From assembly GCF_003149375.1 (NCBI RefSeq), contig NZ_QFWH01000008.1, positions 1 through 64,000 on the forward strand: a DNA stretch of 64,000 nucleotides. The letters are read 5' to 3'. Each line of letters opens with the position of its first letter. The stretch's first letter is position 1. Under the pieces are notes generated by a model. It saw only the letters and a program-made list of their open reading frames with translations. It ran no database searches and had not been told where the DNA came from. Below, piece after piece: positions 34,897-45,000 of the stretch. Position numbers and translations under genes: made by a program. Origin of the DNA: Vampirovibrio chlorellavorus (GTDB taxonomy: Bacteria; Cyanobacteriota; Vampirovibrionia; Vampirovibrionales; Vampirovibrionaceae).

Positions 34897-36243
34897 TTAT
34901 TCCAGCGTGGAACCGTTCAGCGATTGCTGGCTGGCATCGGCGGCAGAGGGTTGAGCTTCTACCTCTGTTGTTGGCGTGCTTTCCTCCGGGGCCTCTGGGG
35001 ATGCCGGGCTTGTGGTGGCTGGCTCTGAAGTGGGGCCCGGAGCCGCTTTGGGCGAGGTCTGTGTTTCGGCGGCAATGGCCAGGCTCATCATCTGGTTTAC
35101 GGAACTCAGCAACTTGCTGGCCTGAGCGCTAAACAGACCGGGCTCAACCTGCATTTCGTATTCTCGTACCTTGCGCACTTTAATGGCTGAAGATACGCCC
35201 ATCTGGCGCATGGCCATATTGGCAGCGAAGCCCAGAGCCTGGGCCCCGAAGTTTTGACCATCAAAACGCACCAGTCCAACGGGGTCCACGTTTTGAACCG
35301 GCTTTTTCAGGACGAAGTTCAGCTGGTAGTTGGCGCTGTAGGCGGTTTGGTTCTCACCAACCCGGGTGAAAAACCGGACATGGCTGCCGGGGCTAATGGA
35401 CAGGCCGAAGGTGGAGTCCTTGGCGCTGCTGCCAAAGGGGTTCCCGGGAAGATAGCCGCCGATGGCCTTCAGTTTTTTAAAGTCCACATAGTAGGTGACG
35501 GCGATGGGAGTGAAATCGGAGAAATCCTGATAGGCTCGGCTCTTGGCTTTGGTTTCCCCGTTCTGGGCAAAACCGGCCCCGATTTGCTTCATGCCATCCA
35601 CAAAGCTGGGTTTGGCGCCCGCAAAAATATCGCTGTTGACGTCCAGCCGCTCCAGCGGGAACCCTTGGGGAACCACAGACCACACCGTGTTCTTGCCGAA
35701 TTTGGTGGCCCGTTGCGTGTTGCTGGTCAGGTCATCGTTGTGTTTGCCCCGGGTCAGGGTTTCCTGAACGAAGGCCTGATAGTTGGCGCTGTTGGCGATT
35801 TGCTCCTGGGGGACGAGTTCAAAACCCTGCTGGGCCAGTCGCTCCTGAAATTCCCGGTACATGGCCTCGGTGATTTGTTGACGCACCTCGGGTGTGATGT
35901 TTTTGACCTCAAGCTCCCAGCGGTTATCGCTCCAGTTTCCGGTTCGAATCCCGTTCAGGGTGCTGCCATTGGTCTGTTCCACCACCACTTCGGAAAATAC
36001 CACGTGAAAGCCCACGATCCCGACCCGGTGGACGCCATTGACCGACTCCTTGCGGGAAAATGTACTGGTTTTTGGACTTTTGGTGTCCACGTATTCTTTG
36101 GTTACAGCCACAGGCTGTTGTTCCAGGGCCTGAAAATCAAAGGGGGTGATAAACTCACGGGCCTGAGCGGGCAGAGATGAGCAGATGACGGTTCCGGCCA
36201 GCAGCAGACTGAGAAGCGGCGAAGTAGAACGGGAAAAACGCAT
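34897..36243 (-). CDS. Exported protein of unknown function
   Basis: 448 aa from the ATG at 36243 (AGGA 9 nt upstream). A signal peptide (PLLSLLLAGTVICSSLPAQA), a folded mixed alpha/beta region (~30-390), and a low-complexity Pro/Glu/Ser/Thr tail (~395-448). Two runs (HRVGIVGFHVVFSE; FTPIAVTYYVDFKKLKAIGGYLPGNPFGSSAKDSTFGLSISPGSHVRFF) look like beta-rich domains. No family recognised. Probably periplasmic. Confidence 0.6.
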   Translation of the reverse strand: MRFSRSTSPLLSLLLAGTVICSSLPAQAREFITPFDFQALEQQPVAVTKEYVDTKSPKTSTFSRKESVNGVHRVGIVGFHVVFSEVVVEQTNGSTLNGIRTGNWSDNRWELEVKNITPEVRQQITEAMYREFQERLAQQGFELVPQEQIANSANYQAFVQETLTRGKHNDDLTSNTQRATKFGKNTVWSVVPQGFPLERLDVNSDIFAGAKPSFVDGMKQIGAGFAQNGETKAKSRAYQDFSDFTPIAVTYYVDFKKLKAIGGYLPGNPFGSSAKDSTFGLSISPGSHVRFFTRVGENQTAYSANYQLNFVLKKPVQNVDPVGLVRFDGQNFGAQALGFAANMAMRQMGVSSAIKVRKVREYEMQVEPGLFSAQASKLLSSVNQMMSLAIAAETQTSPKAAPGPTSEPATTSPASPEAPEESTPTTEVEAQPSAADASQQSLNGSTLE

Positions 36244-36361
36244 GGGGATTGTTCCTATGTTATCAAGACAAGACTTTGCAATACGCAATACACAGTTGTG
36301 TTTTAACTATAAAATAAACAAGTTGCTTTGGCGACTGTGGTCCGGAATGGCGATGGTGGGG

Positions 36362-36736
36362 TTAGTCGGGTTGACCGGAGAGCAGTTCGATTTCATACCC
36401 GTCCGGGTCTTCAATAAAGGCCATGGACCGTCCGTTGGGCATGGTCGTGCATTCTTCGGTAATCTTAACGCCTTCCGCGCGCATTTGTTCAAGGGCATCC
36501 GGGACGTTGTCTACCTGAAAGGCCAGATGGAAAATATCTTCTGGTAATTGAAAGTCTGGGTCCCAGGGTAAATAGGCCAGTTCCAGTTCGGTCGGGGAGC
36601 CCGGCACCTGCATAAATGCCAACTGGCTCCCTCGGGGGGATGTCTTTCGCCCGCGGCAGGTCATATTGAAGTAACGGCTGTAAAAAGCGATGGCCCGCTC
36701 AATGTCCCGAACTTTCAGGCGAGTGTGTAAAAACAT
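36362..36736 (-). CDS. Glyoxalase/VOC-family protein (GloA-like)
   Basis: 124 aa from the ATG at 36736 (GAGG 6 nt upstream). Two beta-alpha-beta-beta-beta units: LHTRLKVRDIERAIAFYSRYFNMTCRGR ... LELAYL and FHLAFQVDNVPDALEQMRAEGVKI ... MAFIEDPDGYEIELLS. The metal ligands of lactoylglutathione lyase (H4, E58 region, H near 71, E in GYEIEL) appear to be present. It would convert hemithioacetal of methylglyoxal to a lactoyl thioester; a different VOC substrate is possible. Confidence 0.85.
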   Translation of the reverse strand: MFLHTRLKVRDIERAIAFYSRYFNMTCRGRKTSPRGSQLAFMQVPGSPTELELAYLPWDPDFQLPEDIFHLAFQVDNVPDALEQMRAEGVKITEECTTMPNGRSMAFIEDPDGYEIELLSGQPD

Positions 36737-36938
36737 GCGTGCCTCTTTCCTTCTGGCCCTTTGACGGTATGGTTTTAACGAGGGGACTTGTAACCCAATT
36801 TTTTTGTTCCAGTTTATAACGAGTGGGGTCCGCATTGAAGTCCCTGACTGTCTGCTAAAGCGCTCAGCCTTTTTTTCTGGCAATTCAGCCTTTTTTTCGG
36901 TTTGATTCAGATAAAGGCCCGCAAGTTAAGGCCCCGCG

Positions 36939-38072
36939 ATGCAGAGACTTGCCAGCCGCCCGGGCTCTTGCTGGTTTGCCCCGGATGGGCCTCAGTGCAA
37001 CGGAAAGGACACAACGGCCAGCATGGACAATGTTTCGTGGTTCCAGATTCCCCGGCCCAGCATGCTGTCTGCGGCGGTGGTTCAATTTCAGGGTGGGGAC
37101 AAGCCCGGCCCGCCAGAAGCGTCAAAGCCCAAGGCGTTCCTGTTGCAATCGGACCAACTTCGGTTATCCGTTCCTCAGTCAGGCAGACAGCCTCACTTTA
37201 ATCCCCGCACGACCCGGGTTTTGTTGTCTGTGGATTATGATGGGACCCTCAGCACGGATTTGGTGGGGGCCGAGCGTTTCCAACAGCAGCGTAGTGATTG
37301 TTTGCTGCACCTGAACACCGGGCGCTGCGTTGAAGATTTGGCGCCTTTGGGGGAACGGCTGCGAGGGCTCAAACTATACGCCCTGAGTACCTCTAATGGG
37401 GAGGGGCTGTTTATCAATCATCAGGCACTCCCGGCCAATCGTTGGATAGCACAGATTGCGGAACAGCAACAGCGGGGGCAGAACGCTCAGTCATCCGACT
37501 GGCGGCAGTCCGTGCAGTCCAAAACGGGTTGGGATCACTTCCGGGTGGGCCGTGTGATACGGTCTTTTATTGAGCGGCGACTGGCATATCCCGGCTTCGG
37601 CCCCCTGGAGTGCGTTCCCCAGTCAGAGGCGGTGGCTTCGGCTATTTTGGAGACTCTGCGCCAGGAGCGAATTCAGGCTGACTTCAGCGTAGAAGGGGAC
37701 ACCTTGCATAAATTTTGTCCTCAGGGCTACGCCAAGCATTCCCCGGTGAGCTTTTTGGCGGCACGGTGTCCCAACCTGAAACGGGTGGTGGTGGCGGGGG
37801 ATGGTCTCAATGATTATGCCCTGATGACCCTGGAGTCGGTGGTGAATGGTCGTGGACAACCCGTGGCGGTGGATCGGGTTCTGGTGGCCCGGGACAACGC
37901 TTTCGTGCAGCGTGTCTTACAAGAGGCACCCAATCCGTTGAAAGTCAGGATGGTGTCCCCCAGGCGGCACACCTTGTTTGAGTCCATCGCCGACCGGGTG
38001 GCGTCGGTGCCGCCGGATGAGGCCGCTGAACCGTCCAGCCTGCCGCAGGACGTGGCGGTTGTCACGGCGTAA
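36939..38072 (+). CDS. HAD-superfamily phosphatase (Cof/sucrose-phosphatase-like)
   Basis: 377 aa from 36939; an ATG at 37023 (349 aa) is an equally plausible start, neither with a strong RBS. The first ~90 residues are low-complexity. The HAD core has motif I LLSVDYDGTLSTD (D99, D101), motif II-like HLNTGR, a C2-type cap region, and motif IV VVVAGDGLNDYALM. This order matches type IIB sugar-phosphate phosphatases. The substrate is not predictable. No clear operon partner. Confidence 0.75.
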   Translation: MQRLASRPGSCWFAPDGPQCNGKDTTASMDNVSWFQIPRPSMLSAAVVQFQGGDKPGPPEASKPKAFLLQSDQLRLSVPQSGRQPHFNPRTTRVLLSVDYDGTLSTDLVGAERFQQQRSDCLLHLNTGRCVEDLAPLGERLRGLKLYALSTSNGEGLFINHQALPANRWIAQIAEQQQRGQNAQSSDWRQSVQSKTGWDHFRVGRVIRSFIERRLAYPGFGPLECVPQSEAVASAILETLRQERIQADFSVEGDTLHKFCPQGYAKHSPVSFLAARCPNLKRVVVAGDGLNDYALMTLESVVNGRGQPVAVDRVLVARDNAFVQRVLQEAPNPLKVRMVSPRRHTLFESIADRVASVPPDEAAEPSSLPQDVAVVTA

Positions 38073-38095
38073 AGCCACTGACTGGCTTATTGGTT

Positions 38096-38776
38096 CTAGA
38101 GGCAGAACGCCGGGTTGGTGCCGTGAATGGCCAGACAAATCGACAACCCTGAGGCAATGGCCGCTTGGGGATCGGCAACCTGCTGGCGGGTGCCTGCCAC
38201 CTCAATGAACCCGGCCCCGGTTAAATGGGTCAGAAGTTCCTGAATGTGGGCGTTGAAGTCGCCCCGCTCAAAGCGGCCGTAATGGCGGTGCATCACAAAA
38301 TAGATGCGTCCTCCCGGGGTCATTTGGCTTTTGAGGGCCTTTAAAATGCGGCTCATTTTATGGGAAGGCCAGTACATCACGCTGTTCACGGCCAGAATGT
38401 GATCGAACTTCCGGTTAAAATCGGGTAAGTCAGCCACATCGGCCTGTAAAAGCTGGACTTTGCCGCTTTGAATGGCTTTCTGATTCAGCTGGGTCGCCTT
38501 TTGCAGCATCAGCGGGGCGGGATCGATGCCGGTGATCCGGCTGACCGGGGTGCGCTTGACCAGTTCCCGGATGGCCTGGCCAGTGCCAAAGCCGATTTCA
38601 AGAACAGTTTCATTCGGTTGCACCTGCATTAAGTCTACCGCCCATTGATTGACCGACTCAAAAGTGGTTGATAAGCAGCTGGCCACAATCTCGCCATAGA
38701 AGCCGTCGGGCTTGGCCAGTTGGCCGAGGACGATTTTTGATTCGTCGATGAAGTTGGGGAAGGCAGGATTCGGCAT
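38096..38776 (-). CDS. SAM-dependent methyltransferase (UbiE-like)
   Basis: 226 aa from the ATG at 38776; the upstream open frame lacks a family match. Motif I VLEIGFGTGQAIRELVKRT, motif post-I GIDPAPLMLQKA, LLQADVADLP, and FDHILAVNSVMYW are present. Small-molecule methyltransferase type (Methyltransf_11/25). The substrate is unknown. It is convergent with the HAD gene. Confidence 0.8.
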   Translation of the reverse strand: MPNPAFPNFIDESKIVLGQLAKPDGFYGEIVASCLSTTFESVNQWAVDLMQVQPNETVLEIGFGTGQAIRELVKRTPVSRITGIDPAPLMLQKATQLNQKAIQSGKVQLLQADVADLPDFNRKFDHILAVNSVMYWPSHKMSRILKALKSQMTPGGRIYFVMHRHYGRFERGDFNAHIQELLTHLTGAGFIEVAGTRQQVADPQAAIASGLSICLAIHGTNPAFCL

Positions 38777-39066
38777 CAGATTTACAGGCTTTGGCTGGAA
38801 TTCCGCTTGCGTTTCGGTTAGGGGACGCTTTTTACTGGAATTCAGGGCATTATAGGGGAGCTGGAGCAAGCCCAACGGGCAAGTGCATGAAAGTTTAGCA
38901 AAAAACCGGGGACAGTTAAAATTCCCCGCCCCCGCCAGGGAAATCCGGGATGTCAAGGATATGTCAACCTGTGGGCTTGATGGGGCTTTGCCTCTGTGGG
39001 ATGGTTATGTCGAAGCCGTTTTTTTAATCAGGGCGGGACGGTGGGAGACAGTTTGAGGCAGTCGCA

Positions 39067-39780
39067 TTGGTGAGTTTCTGGCGGGGACGGTTTTTTTGCA
39101 GCTTAATGCTGGCGGCGGGACTCTGTCTGGGCTCTGCTCAGGCTCAGCAGACTATTTTTAACGTGCCTTCCGCGGACGTGACCCCCCAAGGGGAAATCTT
39201 TTTGCAGCATGAAAGCCAGTTCAGGATCTGGCGGCCCGGTCGCTTTCTCAACAGCACGGAGTATTCGGCTTTCGGGCTGGGTCACGGGACTGAGCTGGAT
39301 GTGACCCTGTTTAACGTCAACGCCCCGGCTTCCGATAACATCACCCTGGGGGTGGGATTGAAGAAGATTGTGCCGCTATTCCCCAAAAAATTTCCCCGGC
39401 AGGAATTCAAACTGACTGTGGGCCAGCTGGTGCCGGTTTCCCTGCAAGGCCAGGGGGTCGGCAATTGGTCTTACGCCCACCTCAGCGCGCGGGCGCCCCG
39501 GTTGAAAACTCGGCTGGCGGTCGGGGTCAGTACGGGTACCCGGCAGATCTTCGGGCGCACCACGGTGGGGGCCATCGCCACTCTGGAGCAGCCGGTGACC
39601 AAGCGCTTGAGCTTGCAGGGCGACTGGTACTCGGGCACGCACGCCCTGGGCTTTTTGATTACCGGCTTCAGTTACGCCTTACCCTACAATACTGTGCTGT
39701 TTGGGGGTTATCAAATTCCCAATACGCCCCGATGTGGTCGGCAGGGCTTTGTATTTGAGTTCGCCAAATATGTGAAATAA
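39067..39780 (+). CDS. Exported, probably outer-membrane beta-barrel protein
   Basis: 237 aa, TTG start (a GTG follows at 39070). Signal peptide FCSLMLAAGLCLGSAQA. The mature part alternates short amphipathic strands with many aromatic and Gly residues (LGHGTELDVTLFNVNAP, NITLGVGLKKIVPLFP, FKLTVGQLVPVSLQGQGVGNWSYAHLSAR) and ends VFEFAKYVK. It is consistent with a small barrel or beta-sandwich in the envelope. No family named. Confidence 0.55.
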   Translation: MVSFWRGRFFCSLMLAAGLCLGSAQAQQTIFNVPSADVTPQGEIFLQHESQFRIWRPGRFLNSTEYSAFGLGHGTELDVTLFNVNAPASDNITLGVGLKKIVPLFPKKFPRQEFKLTVGQLVPVSLQGQGVGNWSYAHLSARAPRLKTRLAVGVSTGTRQIFGRTTVGAIATLEQPVTKRLSLQGDWYSGTHALGFLITGFSYALPYNTVLFGGYQIPNTPRCGRQGFVFEFAKYVK

Positions 39781-39918
39781 GGCAAAGCACCCCGGAGAGG
39801 AGGCTTCTTCATTTCTGGGGCACTGGTTGGCTGGAGGGCCTCCGGCAGATTTTCAGGCCAGACCGTGCTATACTCTGGCCCAATTGTGAGGTTGTGTCGA
39901 AGGGAGTTGGCCGAGGCT

Positions 39919-41418
39919 ATGACGATTGCGTCTCCATTGTGGACTGGGTTGGTGTTGGCCTGTGGGGCAGGCTTGGTTCTGCCTTTTATGACTGGCGGAA
40001 AGCCCGTCTGGCGTTGGCAGTGGACCGCCGCTCAGATCCAGCAGCTGGTTTGGGGGGGCAGTCTGCTTGGACTGGCGGCCCTTTTGGCCGTGGGCTTGCA
40101 TCTGGCAGCGGCTCAAACTTTGGGGTTCGCCCTGGCTGGCTTTGCGGCCATGGCGCTGCTGTCCGGCTTGAGTCTGCCGGTGGGGGTGCCGGGGCTTTTG
40201 CTGGTGATAGTGGCGTTTTTTATAGGCGGGGCTGGCGATGCGCAGATCCCCATCCAGAATGTGCAGGCCTATTTGCTGGGCCTGCTGCTGGCTCAGCTGG
40301 CACTGTCTGAGGGCCCTTCTCCTGAGCGCTCCTCCCGCTGGCTGGAGTTTTTATGGCCCGCCATTTTTGGGGTGGGCTCGATCTGGATTGCTTTAACCAG
40401 CCCCCAGAATGGCTGGGCCAATCAGCAGGGGCTATTGTTGCTGTCCTTGGCCATCGCCGTGCTGTTACGAAGCGTTTCACTGTTTCCGGTCTTGTCCGAA
40501 TCAAAAATACGGCAAGCCCTCTTTGTCTCTATCACCTCCGGCTTGCTGGCCTGGTTGGGCATTCAGAATGCGCTATTACAACCCAACCTGTCCCCCTGGG
40601 CCTTCCTGATTGCGGGCGGGAGCCTGTTGGGGTTTGGGTTAGCGGCGTTGGGGTCTGTATCCTCCTCTAAAATGGTCGGCATTCGGGCGATGCAGCTGCT
40701 GTTGTTGGGGCTGGCCACCTTGGTGGCCTCTCGACTGTTTGGTTCCACGGGTTGGCTGGTCTTGGCGGCCTCGCTGTTATCGGCCACGGGATCTGTGGCG
40801 GGCAAGGCGGCGGCAAGCAATCTCCAAACCGGTAGCGATGAACCGCCCGCTGGATTGTCTGTGGTCGGTCTGGCCAGTCTGTTTTTGGTGGGGCGGGTTT
40901 TATTGCAGACGTTTATTGTGCAGTTTAACCCCAACGTCACCGGCATTAACATTACCCATCCTTACGCCAGCGCGGCCCTGTATGTTGGATTTGCTGTTAT
41001 GCTGCTGCTACCGTCATTGCTTAAAGCCACAAAGCCTGCTTCGGAAACACAGACCGCTTTGTCTCATGGGTTTTTACCCGTGGTTTTGGGGGCCATCGCT
41101 CTGTTGTCGGCGGGATTGGCCAACTATTTTTTACACGCCGAAGCCACTGGCAGCTTTTTGACTGCCTTGTGGGTCACGGGGATTGGCGTCACTCTGCTGG
41201 GCCCCTTTACCGATGAACAGAGCCGCTTTGTGCCGCTTCAGTTGGCTTTTCTCACCACGCTCATCTGTCTGTTGTCCCCGGAATTGATTGAAGCGGGCAA
41301 TCTGGCTGAGAAGAACGAGAAACTGTGGGTGCTGACGGGGGCCTTTATCGTTTATAGTGCCTTAGCCCTGCTGATTCAGAAACAAGGCTCAGGGCGTCAG
41401 GCGGTACCAGTCGCGTGA
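39919..41418 (+). CDS. Polytopic membrane protein, unknown function
   Basis: 499 aa from the ATG at 39919. Almost wholly hydrophobic, with roughly 14-16 probable membrane helices and very short loops, rich in Leu, Gly and Ala. There are no transport or catalytic motifs I can recognise. The last 30 nt overlap the convergent vanW-like gene. Confidence 0.65.
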   Translation: MTIASPLWTGLVLACGAGLVLPFMTGGKPVWRWQWTAAQIQQLVWGGSLLGLAALLAVGLHLAAAQTLGFALAGFAAMALLSGLSLPVGVPGLLLVIVAFFIGGAGDAQIPIQNVQAYLLGLLLAQLALSEGPSPERSSRWLEFLWPAIFGVGSIWIALTSPQNGWANQQGLLLLSLAIAVLLRSVSLFPVLSESKIRQALFVSITSGLLAWLGIQNALLQPNLSPWAFLIAGGSLLGFGLAALGSVSSSKMVGIRAMQLLLLGLATLVASRLFGSTGWLVLAASLLSATGSVAGKAAASNLQTGSDEPPAGLSVVGLASLFLVGRVLLQTFIVQFNPNVTGINITHPYASAALYVGFAVMLLLPSLLKATKPASETQTALSHGFLPVVLGAIALLSAGLANYFLHAEATGSFLTALWVTGIGVTLLGPFTDEQSRFVPLQLAFLTTLICLLSPELIEAGNLAEKNEKLWVLTGAFIVYSALALLIQKQGSGRQAVPVA

Positions 41419-42075
41419 AATCATACGATCGTTTCGGAAAACGCTGACCAGCACACTGTGTTGGTTGGGCTGCCGGGTTGTTCGCAGAATACGGGCTGAC
41501 TGCATGACCTGTTTTCCCTGAAAGGCCAACGACAGGGTGTTTCCGTTTTCAGTCACGGCAATGCGCAGGGCCTGAGGCTGGTTGTTTTTGAACTTTAAAT
41601 CAGCGCCGCCGTACCACACCGTGGCATCCAGCCCTGGCGGCACGCTGTGGATGGTTCGCAAGTGGGGTACCCGTTGCTCAATGGGCAGATTGGCTTTCAA
41701 GGCCAACTGGTATAAAGCCGATGACAGCAGGCAAATGCCGCCGCCCACCGTGCTGGGGCTTTCACCACCTAGATAAGAGGGAGCAGCCTGATAACCTCGG
41801 GCCTTGGTGCGGGGGCCTACCGAGCGGTTGAAGGAAAAGCTCTGTCCCGCAGGGATGATGACCCCGTTGAGGTGGCGGATGGCCGTACGCAGGTTGTTTT
41901 TTTGCGCCGGTGACAGGCTTTGTACGGAGAGTTGCTGCTGAGCCACCGGCTGGGCAAAGGGATTGCCCCACCAGCACAGGGCCAGTAGGGTGATGGGCAC
42001 ACTCCACAGACCAAGGCGCTGAAAGAGCTGTTTTGTGACAGATAGACCTTTAGGTTGCGATTTAGCAGGCAGCAA
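41389..42075 (-). CDS. VanW-family exported protein
   Basis: 228 aa, TTG start with GGAG 8 nt upstream; that RBS is formed by the end of the A2M gene, so translation is coupled. One N-terminal membrane or signal segment (LWSVPITLLALCWWGNPFA). The VanW core has IIPAGQSFSFNRSVGPRTKARGYQAAPSYLGGESPSTVGGGICLLSSALYQLALKANL and VPPGLDATVWYGGADLKFKN. VanW proteins are associated with peptidoglycan, vancomycin clusters and germination; the activity is uncertain. Third gene of the AMMECR1-A2M-vanW operon. Confidence 0.88.
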   Translation of the reverse strand: MLPAKSQPKGLSVTKQLFQRLGLWSVPITLLALCWWGNPFAQPVAQQQLSVQSLSPAQKNNLRTAIRHLNGVIIPAGQSFSFNRSVGPRTKARGYQAAPSYLGGESPSTVGGGICLLSSALYQLALKANLPIEQRVPHLRTIHSVPPGLDATVWYGGADLKFKNNQPQALRIAVTENGNTLSLAFQGKQVMQSARILRTTRQPNQHSVLVSVFRNDRMISRDWYRLTP

Positions 42076-42080
42076 GGGGG

Positions 42081-45000
42081 TTACTCCACGACCTGAATGC
42101 TATCCAGCGCGGAGTAAGCCTTGACCCGCTGGCTGTACATCCCCTCCAGCTTGACTGGGTTCATCTGGAAGGTGCCGGGCAGCTCCATGCGCACCAGGGC
42201 GTGGAACTCCGATTTCCCGGCGGGAACGCTATTGGCGAACATGACCACCCGATCGTCCAGAATATCCTGATGGGCCCACCACCAGTTGCCCCAGTCACCC
42301 GAGAACTGGCCTTCCTCGTCAGATTCCTGTAGCAGAGATTCCCGTGGGTCATTGGAAATCACCTCGCCCCCGCTGGGCAAAGCTGCTTCCAATAGTACAT
42401 AGGGCAGTGCCACTGGCGTGTTGACCGTCACTTTCATTAGTACCGTTTCCCCGGCCCGAACCTGATTGCCGGACAGGGGGTACATTTTAAAGCGCATGGT
42501 GCCGTTGGGGCCCACCGGTTCCGCTTGAATGCGGAAGAATTTCCGCTGGATGCTGAGCCCTTGGGGCATGGCCACTTGCGGGACTTGGGCACCCGGTTGT
42601 AGTGCTTGCCAGTAGGTCAGGACGGTGCTGTAGAACAACTCGCCGGGGCCTTCCTTGCGCAGGCTGATGAAGGTCGGGTGCTGTTGGGCTAGCGCGACCC
42701 GGGTGGTGAACTCTGGATCGTACAATTGGGCCTGAGTGAAAGCACGGGCTTCCGTCCACAAGTTGGAGGTGGCTGTGAAATTGGGCGGCTGGTTACTGCG
42801 CAGGGCCAGCGTTTTTTCCAGCAGGGCCTTGAGTACCAGCGCAGTGGTTTTGGTGTTGTCCCAACCGTCCTTGCCCCGTTGCAGCATCAACCAGCGCTCA
42901 ATGGCGGCCAGGGTGTCCGGCGCAACCGTGGCATAAGGTCGCATGGCCAGGGTGGCCCTCAGGCCCAGCGCTGTGGCTTCCGTTCCGGTGAAGCGATAGG
43001 TGTAATCGGCAGAATCAAAGCCCAGTTTTTTGCCCATTGGGGCGGTGTGATCCCAGCTCATCGTGTCGGCGCTGTGATCGGCCAGACGGTTCAGGGCGGC
43101 GAAGCTCTGCAGAGCGGCAGCGGTGTCTTGCTGCTTGACAAAGGCCAGCGTCAGGTAGCTCAGGGCTTCCGGGGTGGCCTTGGGAACCTGACTGAGAACG
43201 AACTGGCGGGTTTGGGCATCGGTTTTTTGACCGTACAAGGCCAGCACCTGCTGCAGGTAGGCTAAATCGGTGAATCGCTCTGCTTGTAAAATGCGCTCAG
43301 AGGCCAGTTTGGGGTCGGCCAACTGGTGTGCCAACTTTTTGGCTTTGGCTTGCATCCACTTGAGGCCATCGGCTTGCCACTGATCCGGCAAAATGTGCCA
43401 ATCAACTGGCATGTTGAGCTGCTTCAGCGTGGCCAGACCCTCCATGACATAGGCGGTCATGGCAGGGTCGCTTTCCCCGTATTGCCACCAGCCCCAGCCG
43501 CCATCCGGATTGTGGGCGTCTTTCAACTTGCCCAGGGCTTTCAGGCTGACTTGCCGGAATTTTTCCTGCTGGGCTTGAGAGAGGGGGAGATTTAATTGCT
43601 GACTGAGCTGGACGGCCACCATGGAGGGCACCAGACGGCTCATGGTTTGCTCCGTGCAGCCGTAGGGATAGTCGATCAGGCTGTCAAAACTCCCCAAAAC
43701 CGGCCCAATGGTGGAACCGGCCACCGACAGGATGACTTGGGCCAATCGGGGATCGGTATTGGGTGGGAGTTTCAGTGGGATTTCCACCGCCTCCACGGGT
43801 TTTGGCAATTGCCCGCTGTGGGCTTCACTTACCTCAACGCCCAAGGGATGGATGGGTACTTGCAGTTCCAGGGCATCCCCGGCGGTTTGCCCAACGGCTT
43901 TGATGGCTACAGTGCCCTGTCCCGGTGTTTTGATTGTGACCGGCCATTCGTAACGGCTGGCCTTGTCCGCTTGGATGGTCAGCTTTTGGCTGAGGGCCTG
44001 CCGAGTCTCAAACTGGGATGAGGGGTTCAGCGTGAGTGCCACCGTTTGGGGCTGCTGGGTGTAGTTATGCACAATGGCGGTCAGTCGGGCCTGATCGTGC
44101 TGGGTGTAAAAGCGGGGCAAGGCTAGCCGTACGATCAGATCCTGAGTGGCAATGACCTTGGAGAGAGCAGCGCCCACATCGGTCTGCGCGGTGATCCCCC
44201 GCACGGTGGCCCGCCAGGTGGTTAAATTATCCGGCAACTGTATGGTAGCCTTGGCCAGGCCCTGAGCATCGGTTTTTAGAACCGGTTGCCAACCGGCCAC
44301 ATCCCGAAAATCCTTGCGCACCTTGGGCTCAATTTTATCCGGCCCCGCGGAGTACTCTTCCGGGAAGGAGGACAGGGTGAGGACCGAGTTGTAAATTCTG
44401 GGGTAAAAGAATTTGCGGATGTCTTCGGCGGCATCGGGGCGAATGGCGTAGATGCTTTCATCCACCACCCCCAGGGAGACCTCGGTGTTGGGGGCTGGCT
44501 GGCCGTTGGGGTACTTGGCGGTAATGGTGTAGGTGGCTTTCTCCCCCGGCTGGTAACGGGCCTTGTCCGGGGTGACCGTCAGGTTTAAAAAATGCTGGGC
44601 CGGGGAGACCATGGCCATTTCCGACTGGTTGTAAAACTGGTGCTTGGGGCCCACAAAGGTGGCCGTCACGTACACATTGGGGGCGTAATCGCCGCTTAGC
44701 GGGATTTCCACCACTTTGGCCGTGGCGTCCATGGGCACCACTTGCAGAGTGTGAATTTTACTGCCTTCCACGGCCACAATGGCCTGCCCCTTTTCTTTCC
44801 CGCTGACGGGGGCTGTAATCAGAGCCTTGGCCACTTCGCCGGGTTGGTAAATCTTTTTATCCAACTTCAGAGAAAAAGCCTCCTGCTGGGCCTGTTGCCC
44901 TTCTCGGACATAAGGTTGGTTGGGGCTGGCAATCCACAGGCTGCTTTGATCGTAAATGGTATGCCCGTGATCATCGCTGGCTCTGGCCGTCAGGTAGTAG